Assembly (NCBI RefSeq): GCF_030063335.1
Contig: NZ_JASISW010000007.1
Location: 186,001 to 250,000, forward strand
Length of the DNA: 64,000 nucleotides
From: Rhodococcus sp. G-MC3
GTDB lineage: Bacteria; Actinomycetota; Actinomycetes; Mycobacteriales; Mycobacteriaceae
Reading direction: 5' to 3'
Positions 41,421 to 49,890 of the stretch are shown here, piece by piece. Below the pieces are notes generated by a model. The model did no database searches. It saw only the letters and a list, made by a program, of their open reading frames with translations, and was not told where the DNA came from. Within the stretch, counting starts at the first letter, position 1; every line of letters begins with the position of its first letter. The translations under genes were made by a program, and so were the position numbers.

Positions 41421-42742
41421 GAGCGCGACGATACTTCAGTAGTGTGCCGCGACTGTTCGCTCGCGGGCGAGCCTGCCCGGACGAGAAGTGTGGCGGCGAC
41501 GGCGGTCAGTGCGACAAGTGCGGCAAGAATCCCGACCACTGTGTGGAAGGCGTCGGCGTACTCGTGCGGAAATCCTGGCAGCCCGGCGGCGGTGGCGTCG
41601 GCGCGTGGGCTGCCCGGCATCGAGGCATGAACGAACAGCCCCAGCAGCCAGGCGTACCCGGCGACCAGTATCGCCTCGCCTCCGATGCGGAAGAGGTTGA
41701 GCAGGCCCGCCGCGGTGCCACTGAGCTCGGCTGGGACCGATGCGAGTGCTTCGCCATCGACGAGACCGATCGGCAGTCCGAATCCGAGCCCGACGAGCGC
41801 CATCGGCACCAAGATCCACCACAGTGACATATCCGGCCGAAGCGCGAGCATGCCGAGATCGCCGACCACCAGTGACGCGAGGCTCAGATGGACGACCGTC
41901 GTTGGGTGAATCCTTCCGGTGCTGACCGCTTTCGCGACGACGGCCGGAGCTGCCAGAACCGGTGCAGTCATGGCGAGCATCAGCAGGCCCGCTGACCCCG
42001 GCCCCATTCCTGCAATGCCGCTGAGCGCGCCCGGCAGGTAGGTCAGCAGTGTGACGAAACCGATCGCGCCCGCAACCGGCACGAGGCAGAGGCCGAGGAA
42101 CCTCGGGTTGCGGAGCAGGGAGAGGTCGAGGATCGGCGTCTTTCCGGTTGTGTTGTCGCGCGGGGGTTTGATCGCGGGTAGCGCGGCGGTTCCGCCGAAG
42201 GCGACCGCCAGCACCGCTGCCTGGGCGAGAAATACTCCACGCCAACCGATTCCGCCGACAAGCGCACCGGCGATGGTGGGACCTAGTGCGAGGCCGAGTC
42301 CGTTGACAGTTCCGAAGGCGGCGAATGCCTTCCCTCGCGCCGCGCCGGAGTAGGCGTTCGACAGGATCGACGTGGAACCCACCAGCACCGCCGCTGCTCC
42401 GACGCCTGCCAGGATCCGGGCGCCGTCCAGGACCGCCAGCGAGGGCGCCGCTGCGCTGAGAACGCCGGCGATACCGGTCACCGCGATCCCGATGCAGAAC
42501 GCATTCTTGTGCCCGATCCGATCCGATGTCGCGCCCCACACGATTGTGAACAGAGCGAATGCGAGGTTGAACCCGTTGACAACCCACTGCAGCGGTCCCG
42601 GGCTCTCGCCCAGGTCGCGCGCGATCTCCGGTAGTGCGATAGCGGTCCCGGCAATCGACATCGGGATGACGAACTGCGCCGCCAGTACGACGGGCAGGAT
42701 GAACTTGGAAGGCCGAGAGTCTGTAGGACGCTGAGTAGGCAT
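41417..42742 (-). CDS. MFS efflux transporter
   Basis: 441 residues, about twelve to fourteen helices. DHA-type markers: SIAGTAIALPEIARDLGESP, QWVVNGFNLAFALFTIVWGA and the loop TSDRIGHKNAF. A drug or metabolite exporter. Divergent from the ArsR regulator across two matching operators. GGGGGAA precedes the ATG. Coupled to the acetyltransferase. Confidence 0.9.
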   Translation of the reverse strand: MPTQRPTDSRPSKFILPVVLAAQFVIPMSIAGTAIALPEIARDLGESPGPLQWVVNGFNLAFALFTIVWGATSDRIGHKNAFCIGIAVTGIAGVLSAAAPSLAVLDGARILAGVGAAAVLVGSTSILSNAYSGAARGKAFAAFGTVNGLGLALGPTIAGALVGGIGWRGVFLAQAAVLAVAFGGTAALPAIKPPRDNTTGKTPILDLSLLRNPRFLGLCLVPVAGAIGFVTLLTYLPGALSGIAGMGPGSAGLLMLAMTAPVLAAPAVVAKAVSTGRIHPTTVVHLSLASLVVGDLGMLALRPDMSLWWILVPMALVGLGFGLPIGLVDGEALASVPAELSGTAAGLLNLFRIGGEAILVAGYAWLLGLFVHASMPGSPRADATAAGLPGFPHEYADAFHTVVGILAALVALTAVAATLLVRAGSPASEQSRHTTEVSSRS

Positions 42743-42753
42743 CGGTTCCCCCT

Positions 42754-42813
42754 AGGTACGATGAGTGTCGTATCTAGAAGAGCAGAGATCCAGGTATGAT
42801 GCAAGTCGTACCT
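42754..42813. promoter_or_regulatory. Twin ArsR-type operators
   Basis: Two 22-bp imperfect palindromes of the form AGGTAYGA-N6-TCGTAYCT: 42754-42775 (arms AGGTACGA/TCGTATCT) and 42792-42813 (arms AGGTATGA/TCGTACCT). Centres are 38 bp apart. They lie between the MFS start and the ArsR gene. Confidence 0.8.
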
Positions 42814-42832
42814 TAATGCGGCTGCGCCGCAC

Positions 42833-42872
42833 GTGAGCGGAAATACGTCCCAGGCGACGTATTTCCGCTCAC
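42833..42872. repeat. Perfect 17-bp inverted repeat
   Basis: GTGAGCGGAAATACGTC (42833-42849), spacer CCAGGC, GACGTATTTCCGCTCAC (42856-42872). No T tract follows on either strand. It lies 35 bp before the ArsR ATG, within its expected leader, downstream of the operators. Confidence 0.9.
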
Positions 42873-42907
42873 ATGCGACGACGTCGCCCGTACCGAACAG
42901 GACCGAC

Positions 42908-43222
42908 ATGGCAGACGAAAACGGGCATCCCGAGCTATCGGAAATGGAGCTCGGCAAGGTGATGTCGGCGCTCGCCGACCCGCTTCGCCGAAAGGTCGTC
43001 ACCGAACTGGTGGGCGATGCCGATGGCGCCGAGCGTACGTGCATGTCCTTCGAGCTCGGAGTCACCAAATCGACTCTGACGCATCACTTCCGGGTCCTAC
43101 GCGAAGCGGGCCTGGTGTTCCAGGTCGACCGCGGGAACAGTCGGAAGGTGACTCTGCGTCGGCGCGAGCTGAACGACCGTTTCCCCGGGCTGTTGGATCT
43201 GATCGCGAACGAGAGCCCGTAA
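42908..43222 (+). CDS. ArsR family regulator
   Basis: 104 residues from ATG 42908. Winged helix: LGKVMSALADPLRRKVVTEL, GVTKSTLTHHFRVLREAGLV and wing VDRGNSRKVTLRRREL. No metal-binding Cys pair of the ELCVC type is seen, although one Cys lies in ERTCMSFELG, so it may sense an organic compound. It probably represses the divergent MFS/GNAT pair through the 22-bp sites. Confidence 0.88.
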   Translation: MADENGHPELSEMELGKVMSALADPLRRKVVTELVGDADGAERTCMSFELGVTKSTLTHHFRVLREAGLVFQVDRGNSRKVTLRRRELNDRFPGLLDLIANESP

Positions 43223-43263
43223 ATCGCTGGCGCCGTTCTCGTCCCCCGGTTAGCGTCGAAGCC

Positions 43264-44448
43264 GTGCACATTGCCATGATCGGATGTACCGCGCCGAGCC
43301 ACATCTATCCCTCGCTCGGACTGATCGCCGAGCTGGTGAAGCGCGGGCATCGAGTCACCTACGCGGTGGGCGCGTCGATGGTCGATGTCGTAGAACCTGC
43401 TGGTGTCGAGGCTGTTTCGTTCGACTCGATATTGCCGCAGGGTGAGTCCGCCTGGCCCGAGGACCCAGCATCGGCAATGCGTGTGTTTCTCGACGAAGCC
43501 ATTGGATCGTTCCCGGTTCTCACTGCGTTCTACGACGAGAATCGCCCCGATCTTCTCTTGTACGACATCGGCGGCCTCGCTGCTCCGGTTCTTGGAGTTC
43601 GGTACGACCTGCGTGCAGTGCAGCTATCGCCGACCTTGGTTGCGTGGGATGGTTACGAGGTGGACATGGGCGAGATGCTCGTGTCGATTCGTGAGTCCGA
43701 TGCGGGCCGCGCGTATCACTCCGCGTACGCACAGTGGTTGCAGGACAATCGGATCGAAGTAGATCCTTGGGACTGGATCTCGCACCCGAGTGAAGTGCTG
43801 TCGCTGATTCCGCGGGCGATGCAACCCAACGCCGAACGGGTTCCCGATTCCGTGCAGTTCGTCGGACCATGTCTCGACCCTGCGCGGCTGGCAGATTCGT
43901 GCTGGACAGCTCCGCCTGGTGAGAAGAAGGTTCTGTTCGTCTCGTTCGGCACCGGTTTCAACGAGCGGCCGGACTTCTACCGAACGTGTATCGCGGCCTT
44001 CGGGGAGTCGAGCGGTGCGGCCAGTTCATGGCACGTGGTGATCGCAGTCGGACACCGAGTGGATATCGGCTCGCTCGGCGAGATCCCGCCCAACATCGAG
44101 ATCTATCCGCAGGTCCCGCAGCTGGCGGTGCTCGCGGCGTCGTCGGCGTTCGTCACACATGCCGGGATGGGCGGCTGCACCGAAGCACTGTGGTTCGAGG
44201 TGCCGACCGTCGCTGTACCGCAGGCCGTGGACCAGTTCGGCAACGCAGCACTGCTCGAAGAACTCGGCGTCGGTGTCCAGTTGGCAGACGGCGATGTCAC
44301 TGTCGACGGCCTCCGCGGCGCTGTGCAGACGGTCGCGAATTCGGGGCAGATCAGGGCACGGCTCGCCGAGGTGGGAGCCGAGGTGCGTAGCAACGGCGGG
44401 ATCGAGAAGGCCGCCGATGCTGTCGAGCTCAGGCTTTCAGCACGCTGA
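43264..44448 (+). CDS. MGT-type (macrolide/UDP) glycosyltransferase
   Basis: 394 residues from GTG 43264. The amino-terminal acceptor domain opens with IAMIGCTAPSHIYPSLGLIA; the donor site signature is VTHAGMGGCTEALWFEVPTV followed by PQAVDQFGNA. GT1 enzymes of this size transfer sugar to macrolides, flavonoids or sterols. Placed right after ArsR and next to MFS and GNAT genes, it makes this a plausible small detoxification cluster. Its stop lies inside an imperfect 23-bp period repeat shared with the convergent gene. Confidence 0.87.
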   Translation: MHIAMIGCTAPSHIYPSLGLIAELVKRGHRVTYAVGASMVDVVEPAGVEAVSFDSILPQGESAWPEDPASAMRVFLDEAIGSFPVLTAFYDENRPDLLLYDIGGLAAPVLGVRYDLRAVQLSPTLVAWDGYEVDMGEMLVSIRESDAGRAYHSAYAQWLQDNRIEVDPWDWISHPSEVLSLIPRAMQPNAERVPDSVQFVGPCLDPARLADSCWTAPPGEKKVLFVSFGTGFNERPDFYRTCIAAFGESSGAASSWHVVIAVGHRVDIGSLGEIPPNIEIYPQVPQLAVLAASSAFVTHAGMGGCTEALWFEVPTVAVPQAVDQFGNAALLEELGVGVQLADGDVTVDGLRGAVQTVANSGQIRARLAEVGAEVRSNGGIEKAADAVELRLSAR

Positions 44449-44478
44449 CGCTCAGTTTTCCAGAACGCTCACGCTGAG
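44429..44478. repeat. Imperfect tandem duplication across convergent stops
   Basis: Two 27-bp copies offset by 23 bp (44429-44455 and 44452-44478), about 21/27 identical. On the minus strand each reads LSVSVL plus two residues and TGA; only the second is used as the end of the hypothetical protein. The glycosyltransferase stop lies in the other copy. Confidence 0.75.
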
Positions 44479-44838
44479 ACCGTAGGGGAGGAATCGCACC
44501 TTGCGGGCAGTGTCGGTGTTGTCCTTGTGAGCCCGCAGCGCGTCGAGTTCGGAGGCGAAAACCTGATCGATGGTCGCTGTCCCTGCGTCGTCGACGATGT
44601 AGATCGCCCACACGCCGTCGCCCTTCGCGCCCGTCGTCTCGGTTTCGGGAGCTGCAGGGGATTGCTTCGGCTTGGGAGCGGCAGCCTCACCGAAGAAGGC
44701 GCCCCATGGCCCGATGGCGCCGGATTGCCCGATGAATTTGCCTACCTGATCGACGACGTCACGGAGTCCGTCGCTCGCTTCCTTGGCGATGCGATCGAAG
44801 TCTTCGGGGTCGATGTTGAACGGTCCGTTGTTGGTCAT
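44452..44838 (-). CDS. Hypothetical acidic protein
   Basis: 128 residues (GTG 44841 also possible; GGAG is close). Amphipathic start (FNIDPEDFDRIAKEASDGLR), a Pro/Ala/Glu linker at ~55-70, and a compact end VWAIYIVDDAGTATIDQVFA, reminiscent of small SHOCT- or DUF-type regulatory tails. No family recognised. It is read in the same direction as, and 64 bp after, the AIM24 genes, so it may be part of that transcript. Confidence 0.65.
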   Translation of the reverse strand: MTNNGPFNIDPEDFDRIAKEASDGLRDVVDQVGKFIGQSGAIGPWGAFFGEAAAPKPKQSPAAPETETTGAKGDGVWAIYIVDDAGTATIDQVFASELDALRAHKDNTDTARKVRFLPYGLSVSVLEN

Positions 44839-44869
44839 CACTCCATAGTGCGCCTGCTCGCGCTTTATT

Positions 44870-44905
44870 GCTTTCGATGAACTCGCTAGTGCTTTTGATG
44901 AACTA
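44870..44905 (-). repeat. Short duplication at an AIM24 stop
   Basis: GCTTTCGATGAACT (44870-44883) and GCTTTTGATGAACT (44891-44904) are 13/14 identical with a 21-bp period. The second copy abuts the TAG stop of the AIM24 gene. Confidence 0.6.
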
Positions 44906-45679
44906 CTGCTGCAGCCGGGAGCCGATGGTGGTGTGCAGGGCCCGCAGGCTGTTCTGCCCGAGACTCACCGTCTGGGACTCGATGTGCCGCAGCAGGTGGC
45001 CGTCGTCGAGTACCTTCTCGCTGGACTGAATGAGTACGGTTCCGGCGCCGGTGAAGTCGAACTGCCGTTCTTCGCCGCTGTTGGCGCCGAGGAATCCGCG
45101 GGCCGCGCCGAGGAAGTTCTGCATCCAGCCCGCGTCGAAGTGATGGCTCGGTGACGGGCAATCCGCCCAGCCGACGAGAGCCTCGGGGTCGATTCGCAGC
45201 GGCGGCTCGGCGAACATCACCGTACCGTTCGACGACGCCAGGAACTTGCCGGTGCCGAGGAGTGTCAAAAAGCCGGGAACGATGGACTGCTTGAGATCGA
45301 GGGTGGGCTCGAAGGCCAAGAGGTTCGAGGCGCGAATCGTCAGGTTCCCGCTGTCGAGGTCGTAGGAGTTGATGTTGAACCCGCGGTCGCCGAGGATCAG
45401 CTTGCCTTGGCCCTGCGCGAGTACCCAGTCGTTCGAGTACAGCGGCGACGAGAATCGAGCCGCGACAATGGCGGGCATCGACGTCTGCCCGAGCGGTTCG
45501 AATCGAACGTTGCCGTAATAGGCGATCATTGCGCCCTTGGATGTGAACCAAGGCTGACCTGCGAGTTCGACGCAGAAGGCGTAGTCGTTGCCCGGGACGT
45601 TGTCATTGATCGGCAGCGTGTGCGGGGTGTGGATCTCCACAGGAGTAGCGCCTGCGGAATGACCGGAATTCAGGCTCAT
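44903..45679 (-). CDS. AIM24 family protein 1
   Basis: 258 residues from ATG 45679. TrpRB-like beta-roll typical of AIM24: GAMIAYYGNVRFEPLG, GKLILGDRGFNINSYDLDSG, GTGKFLASSNGTVMFA and a late FDFTGAGTVLIQSSEKV. AIM24 proteins are beta-rich scaffolds of unclear function in bacteria. Third of three paralogues in one operon; the longest and most divergent copy. Confidence 0.82.
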   Translation of the reverse strand: MSLNSGHSAGATPVEIHTPHTLPINDNVPGNDYAFCVELAGQPWFTSKGAMIAYYGNVRFEPLGQTSMPAIVAARFSSPLYSNDWVLAQGQGKLILGDRGFNINSYDLDSGNLTIRASNLLAFEPTLDLKQSIVPGFLTLLGTGKFLASSNGTVMFAEPPLRIDPEALVGWADCPSPSHHFDAGWMQNFLGAARGFLGANSGEERQFDFTGAGTVLIQSSEKVLDDGHLLRHIESQTVSLGQNSLRALHTTIGSRLQQ

Positions 45680-45693
45680 TCTTCGTCGTCCCT

Positions 45694-46389
45694 TCAGAAC
45701 TTCTGCTCGGAGGCTTGGACCCACACGGTGCCCACACCGGTCATCTTCAGCTGGATCGCTTCGCCGCTACCGCGACCGACAGCCTCACGCCAGCCGACGT
45801 TTGCCGAGATGTCGACAGTGATGTTGCCGAGGTGGCAAACGTAGGCCTGCGGGTCCACGACGACCTGTGGGTGTTCGGGCCCGACCTGAAGCGCAATCGC
45901 TCCGCCGTGGGAGAGCACCGCGACGCTCCCCTGGCCGGTGAGCTGTGTTGTGAACAGACCTTGGCCCGTCATCGCGCCGCGGACCGCGCCGCGCACACCC
46001 CCTTGCGAGGTGAGAGCGACGATCGAACTCTGCAGGTAGCCCTCGTGCACCAGAAGCCGATCGGCCTCGACCGTCAGCATCGACGAACCATCGAGTTCAA
46101 TCACCTCGACGTACAGACCGGCGTGACCGTAGAAGACCTCACCCTGACCCTCCGCGGCCATCATCGCGACGTGTTCACCGGACATCATCCGGCCCGCCAT
46201 CCCCGCGACGCCACCCACTGTGACCCCCGACCGCCCGCCGGGCGCAGCGCCTGCGGATCCCCCCATCGAATGCGGGATGAAGTGGACGTCGCCGGTGTAG
46301 TAGAGCATCGACCCCTTGCGTGCCAACACGTTCTGACCCGGCGCGAGAGTCGACTTGACGACTTTGCTGTTGACGAGTTCGAGCGGCAT
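45694..46389 (-). CDS. AIM24 family protein 2
   Basis: 231 residues; ATG one base after the preceding stop with AGGAG 8 nt upstream. Shows GSMLYYTGDVHFIPHSMGGS, GQGEVFYGHAGLYVEVIELD, TGQGLFTTQLTGQGSVAVLS and GVGTVWVQASEQKF. A Gly-rich insert (SAGAAPGGRSGVTVGGVAGM) is unlike its neighbours. Middle gene of the AIM24 trio. Confidence 0.85.
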   Translation of the reverse strand: MPLELVNSKVVKSTLAPGQNVLARKGSMLYYTGDVHFIPHSMGGSAGAAPGGRSGVTVGGVAGMAGRMMSGEHVAMMAAEGQGEVFYGHAGLYVEVIELDGSSMLTVEADRLLVHEGYLQSSIVALTSQGGVRGAVRGAMTGQGLFTTQLTGQGSVAVLSHGGAIALQVGPEHPQVVVDPQAYVCHLGNITVDISANVGWREAVGRGSGEAIQLKMTGVGTVWVQASEQKF

Positions 46390-46390
46390 G

Positions 46391-47029
46391 TCAGCGCTCC
46401 TGGGGTTGGATGTAGACGACGCCTTGGCCGTCGAAACGGAGCGAGAACGCCTCGCCGCTGCCGCCGCCGATGGCGGAACGCCACGTGACATCGGTGACGA
46501 AGCTCTGGTTCAACTGACCGCGGTGCGCGACGAATGCGTCGGGGTCGACGACGAGCGGGTACTGCGGATCGACGGCGAGCGCGATCAGCGGACCACCCGC
46601 CGACAGCAGAGCAACCGAGCCGCTGCCGCTGACCACGGTCGTGAACAGTCCCTGCCCCGAGGTCGCACCGCGGAGCCCGGAGAATTTGACCTCCGTTTTG
46701 AGCGCCCCGGTCAGCGCGAGAAGCTGTGATGCTTCGACGTGCATCGAATCGTTGGCGAGTTCGACGATGGTGATGTCCTGCGCGTCGACGGCGAAGTAGA
46801 CGATGCCCTTGCCGGAAACCTCCATGAGAGAGAGGGATTCGCCGGTAGCCCTCTGTTTGAGGGCGGCGCGCAAACCTCCGCCGCCGCCCATTCCTGCGTG
46901 TTTGAAAGCAACATCGCCTTCGTACGCGACCATCGATCCAGAAATCGCACGCAGCGAATCGCCCTGCGGTGATCCCTGGTTTAGATTCGCGACGAGCACC
47001 CGGTGCCCGTTGGTTGTCAGCTGAGCCAC
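46391..47029 (-). CDS. AIM24 family protein 3
   Basis: 212 residues from GTG 47029. The repeat pattern matches protein 2: GSMVAYEGDVAFKHAGMGGG, GKGIVYFAVDAQDITIVELA, TSGQGLFTTVVSGSGSVALL and a closing FDGQGVVYIQPQER. First gene of the trio, probably with the promoter in the 130 bp upstream. The three copies likely arose by duplication and may assemble together. Confidence 0.85.
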   Translation of the reverse strand: MAQLTTNGHRVLVANLNQGSPQGDSLRAISGSMVAYEGDVAFKHAGMGGGGGLRAALKQRATGESLSLMEVSGKGIVYFAVDAQDITIVELANDSMHVEASQLLALTGALKTEVKFSGLRGATSGQGLFTTVVSGSGSVALLSAGGPLIALAVDPQYPLVVDPDAFVAHRGQLNQSFVTDVTWRSAIGGGSGEAFSLRFDGQGVVYIQPQER

Positions 47030-47078
47030 GGGGGAACTATGCCACGCGTCGCACGAGTGTGCCAGGTTGATGATGGCT

Positions 47079-47111
47079 GGGCGGAAAACGGACAGGGCGG
47101 AAAATCGGACA
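47079..47111. repeat. 16/17-bp tandem duplication
   Basis: GGGCGGAAAACGGACA (47079-47094) followed directly by GGGCGGAAAATCGGACA (47095-47111). Lies between the AIM24 operon and the LLM gene, next to a terminator hairpin. Confidence 0.8.
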
Positions 47112-47145
47112 GGGCCGCAGGGAACGGATGAGTTCCCTGCGGCCC
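47112..47145 (-). terminator. Terminator hairpin of the LLM gene
   Basis: GGGCCGCAGGGAAC and GTTCCCTGCGGCCC form a perfect 14-bp stem with a 6-nt loop, 15 bp after the LLM stop on the minus strand. Downstream on that strand comes GTCCGATTTTCC, a short T run. Confidence 0.8.
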
Positions 47146-47159
47146 GGTCTGCCCAGCGA

Positions 47160-48137
47160 TCAGACGAGCGGCTTCAGAGCCTTACCGGCGAGTTCGACGA
47201 CTCCCGGCTCGTGGCCGTTGGTGATCAGGTTGATGATGATGCCGTCGACGCCCTGATCGAGCACGCGCTTCTGTACCTGCTCGGCGACATCGTCCGGTGT
47301 GCCGCAAAAATGCCGGTCGGTGGCCTTCGCTCTGTCGTCGTCGGACAGGTCGGACAGGTTGACGCCGTTGGAGAGCAGGTAGTCGCTCTGCAGCTGCTTG
47401 GCCTTGTCGCCGTCCTCGTCGAGAATGACGAACGCGAGGAAGCTGGTCTCTAGGTCCTTCGGGTCTCGGTCGACTTCCTCGCACCGAGCTTCGAGCGCCT
47501 TGATCTTGCGCGGCAGTTCGCTTGCATCGCAGATGATGTTGAGATGATCGGCGAACTGTGCCGCCAGACCGAATGTCTTCTTCTCGCCGCCGCCGCCGAG
47601 CATGATCGGCAGATCGTCACGGATGCGGGGCTCGTTGATGGCGTCCTCGACCTGGTACCAGAGGCCGTCGAACGTCGGGCGCGTGCCGCGGAGCATCGGT
47701 TCGATGATCTGCAGCGCTTCGTCGAGTCGTTCGAACCGGTCGGTGAAGGTGCCGAACTCCAGGCCGAAGCTCTTGTGCTCGAGCTCGAACCAGCCTGCAC
47801 CGATACCGAGGATCGCGCGGCCTCCACTGACCACGTCGAGGGTGGTGACGGTCTTGGCGAGGATCGCGGGATTGCGGTAAGTGTTTCCGGTGACGAGGGC
47901 CGAGAGCTGGATGGTGTCGGTGGCCGTGGCCAGGGCGGACAGCGCCGAATAGGCCTCGAGCATCGGCTCGTCGGGCTTGCCGATCCCGGGCAGTTGGTAG
48001 AAGTGGTCCATGACGAACGCGGTGTCGAATCCCGCGGCTTCGGCCTCGCGCGCCTGCGCGATGACCTTGGGGAACAGGTCCTTTACGGAGCCTGAGTAGC
48101 TGAAGTTGGGCATCTGGTAACCGAGACGAATAGTCAC
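47160..48137 (-). CDS. LLM-class (F420-dependent type) oxidoreductase
   Basis: 325 residues from GTG 48137. TIM-barrel LLM markers: AEAAGFDTAFVMDHFYQLPG, LVTGNTYRNPAILAKTVTTL, GGRAILGIGAGWFELEH and FGTFTDRFERLDEALQII. Actinobacterial members use cofactor F420 to reduce or oxidise varied substrates; the cofactor here is inferred from family, the substrate unknown. Divergent from the thiolase. Confidence 0.87.
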   Translation of the reverse strand: MTIRLGYQMPNFSYSGSVKDLFPKVIAQAREAEAAGFDTAFVMDHFYQLPGIGKPDEPMLEAYSALSALATATDTIQLSALVTGNTYRNPAILAKTVTTLDVVSGGRAILGIGAGWFELEHKSFGLEFGTFTDRFERLDEALQIIEPMLRGTRPTFDGLWYQVEDAINEPRIRDDLPIMLGGGGEKKTFGLAAQFADHLNIICDASELPRKIKALEARCEEVDRDPKDLETSFLAFVILDEDGDKAKQLQSDYLLSNGVNLSDLSDDDRAKATDRHFCGTPDDVAEQVQKRVLDQGVDGIIINLITNGHEPGVVELAGKALKPLV

Positions 48138-48249
48138 CTGGTCAACGCTACTCCCGTCGGTGATGTGTGCCACCTGGACGTAGTGACTATGCCGCGCTAA
48201 AGTCAGGCTAGCTATAGTTTACTGGAGCCAGAGGAAGGGATCTTTGCTC

Positions 48250-49452
48250 ATGTCTTCGAATATTGGACGGTCACACACATTCGGACGCGACGCGGTCATC
48301 GTCGAAGCAGTACGGACGCCGGTCGGCAAAGGCAAAGCGAGCGGCGCACTGCACGGTGTACACCCCGCGGATCTGCTCGCGCACAGTCTGCGGGCCATCG
48401 TCGAGCGAACCGGAATCGACCCGGCGCTCATCGACGACGTCATCACCGGCGCGGTAACCCAGGTCGACGAGCAAGCGTTCAACATTGCACGTACAGCGTT
48501 GCTCGCCGCGGGATACCCGGAGTCGGTGCCGGGCACCACCGTCGACCGGCAGTGTGGAAGTAGCCAGCAGGCAGTGCATTTCGCGGCACAAGGGGTAATG
48601 TCCGGTGCCTACGACATCGTCGTCGCGGCCGGTATCGAATCGATGGGCAGGGTGCCGATGGGTTCGAACATCAGGCCCGGCGCAAACCCTCGTGGCGTTG
48701 CGTTCGCCGAGCGATACTCCGAAGGATTGATCGCCCAAGGCCACAGCGCCGAATTGATCGCGGCCAAATGGGGATTCGACCGAACGGCGCAGGATGAATT
48801 TGCGCTGAACAGTCACGCCAAGGCCTACGCCGCTGCGACCGGAGGAAGGTTCGTCAAGGAACTCGCGCCGCTGCTCGAACTCGATCACGACGAGATCATC
48901 CGCAGCGGTGGGACTCTCGAGTCGATGGCTGGTTTGACACCTTCATTCGTTTCCGATGCTGTTGCACAGCGCTTTCCGCAGATCGACTGGTCGGTCACCG
49001 CGGGGAACAGTAGCCCCCTCAGCGACGGGAGCGCCGCCTTGTTGATCACCACCAGTGACGTCGCGGCTCGGTTGGGTCTGCGCCCGTTGGCGCGTTTGCA
49101 CAGCTTCGCGGTGGTCGGATCGGATCCGCTGTACATGTTGACCGGCGTCATCCCCGCCACCGAGAAGGTGTTGCAGCGTGCCGGTCTGCAGCTGAGCGAC
49201 ATCGACCTGTTCGAGGTCAACGAGGCGTTCTCATCGGTGGTGCTGGCGTGGCAGAAGGAGACCGGCGCCGATCCGACGAAAGTCAACGTCAACGGCGGTG
49301 CCATCGCGATCGGGCATCCGCTCGGTGCCAGCGGCGCACGCATCATGACCACGCTTGTCAACGCAATGGAACAGAACGACGCGCGGTACGGGCTGCAGAC
49401 GATGTGTGAAGCAGGTGGGCTGGCCAACGCGACGATCCTCGAACGGATATAG
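48250..49452 (+). CDS. Thiolase (acetyl-CoA acyltransferase)
   Basis: 400 residues from ATG 48250. Nucleophile in TTVDRQCGSSQQAVHFAAQG, His in NVNGGAIAIGHPLGASGARI and the general-base Cys in MCEAGGLANATI. Cleaves or forms 3-ketoacyl-CoA, typically in beta-oxidation of fatty acids or sterol side chains. GAGGAAGG lies some 11 nt upstream. No other beta-oxidation genes are adjacent. Confidence 0.92.
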   Translation: MSSNIGRSHTFGRDAVIVEAVRTPVGKGKASGALHGVHPADLLAHSLRAIVERTGIDPALIDDVITGAVTQVDEQAFNIARTALLAAGYPESVPGTTVDRQCGSSQQAVHFAAQGVMSGAYDIVVAAGIESMGRVPMGSNIRPGANPRGVAFAERYSEGLIAQGHSAELIAAKWGFDRTAQDEFALNSHAKAYAAATGGRFVKELAPLLELDHDEIIRSGGTLESMAGLTPSFVSDAVAQRFPQIDWSVTAGNSSPLSDGSAALLITTSDVAARLGLRPLARLHSFAVVGSDPLYMLTGVIPATEKVLQRAGLQLSDIDLFEVNEAFSSVVLAWQKETGADPTKVNVNGGAIAIGHPLGASGARIMTTLVNAMEQNDARYGLQTMCEAGGLANATILERI

Positions 49453-49494
49453 CTCCAGCGGATCAAGATACCCGGTGCAGGGTTGGGGAATCGG

Positions 49495-49890
49495 GTGAAC
49501 AATCGGCCTATGCCGACACTCGATCTGACCCGCCCACCGTTCTCCGGATTTGCCGTCGACGATATCGACGCAGCGCGAGCGTTCTATGCCGACACGCTCG
49601 GGCTCACTATCGTCGACGGCGAGATGGGGCTCCTCCACCTCACGCTCGACGAGTCCCACGAGGTGCTGATCTACCCGCGCGATGGACACGTGGCCGCCCC
49701 GTACACAATTCTGAACTTCCCCGTCGCCGACATCGAGACCGCGGTGGACACGCTCATCGCGAAAGGCGTTGTATTCCAGCAATACCCGGACATGGGCACC
49801 GACCAGAAGGGGATCTTCCGTCACGGTGGACCACTCATTGCCTGGTTCACCGACCCAGCAGGCAACGTGTTGTCGGTACTGCAAGCCTGA
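49495..49890 (+). CDS. VOC (glyoxalase-like) protein
   Basis: 131 residues from GTG 49495 (GGGGA 5 nt upstream) or 126 from ATG 49510. Shows GFAVDDIDAARAFYADTLGL and FPVADIETAVDTLIAKGVVF, ending in WFTDPAGNVLSVLQ. A VOC dioxygenase/isomerase-fold protein with no known substrate. Its TGA stop and the convergent protease stop share the palindrome GCCTGATCAGGC (49885-49896). Confidence 0.85.
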   Translation: MNNRPMPTLDLTRPPFSGFAVDDIDAARAFYADTLGLTIVDGEMGLLHLTLDESHEVLIYPRDGHVAAPYTILNFPVADIETAVDTLIAKGVVFQQYPDMGTDQKGIFRHGGPLIAWFTDPAGNVLSVLQA

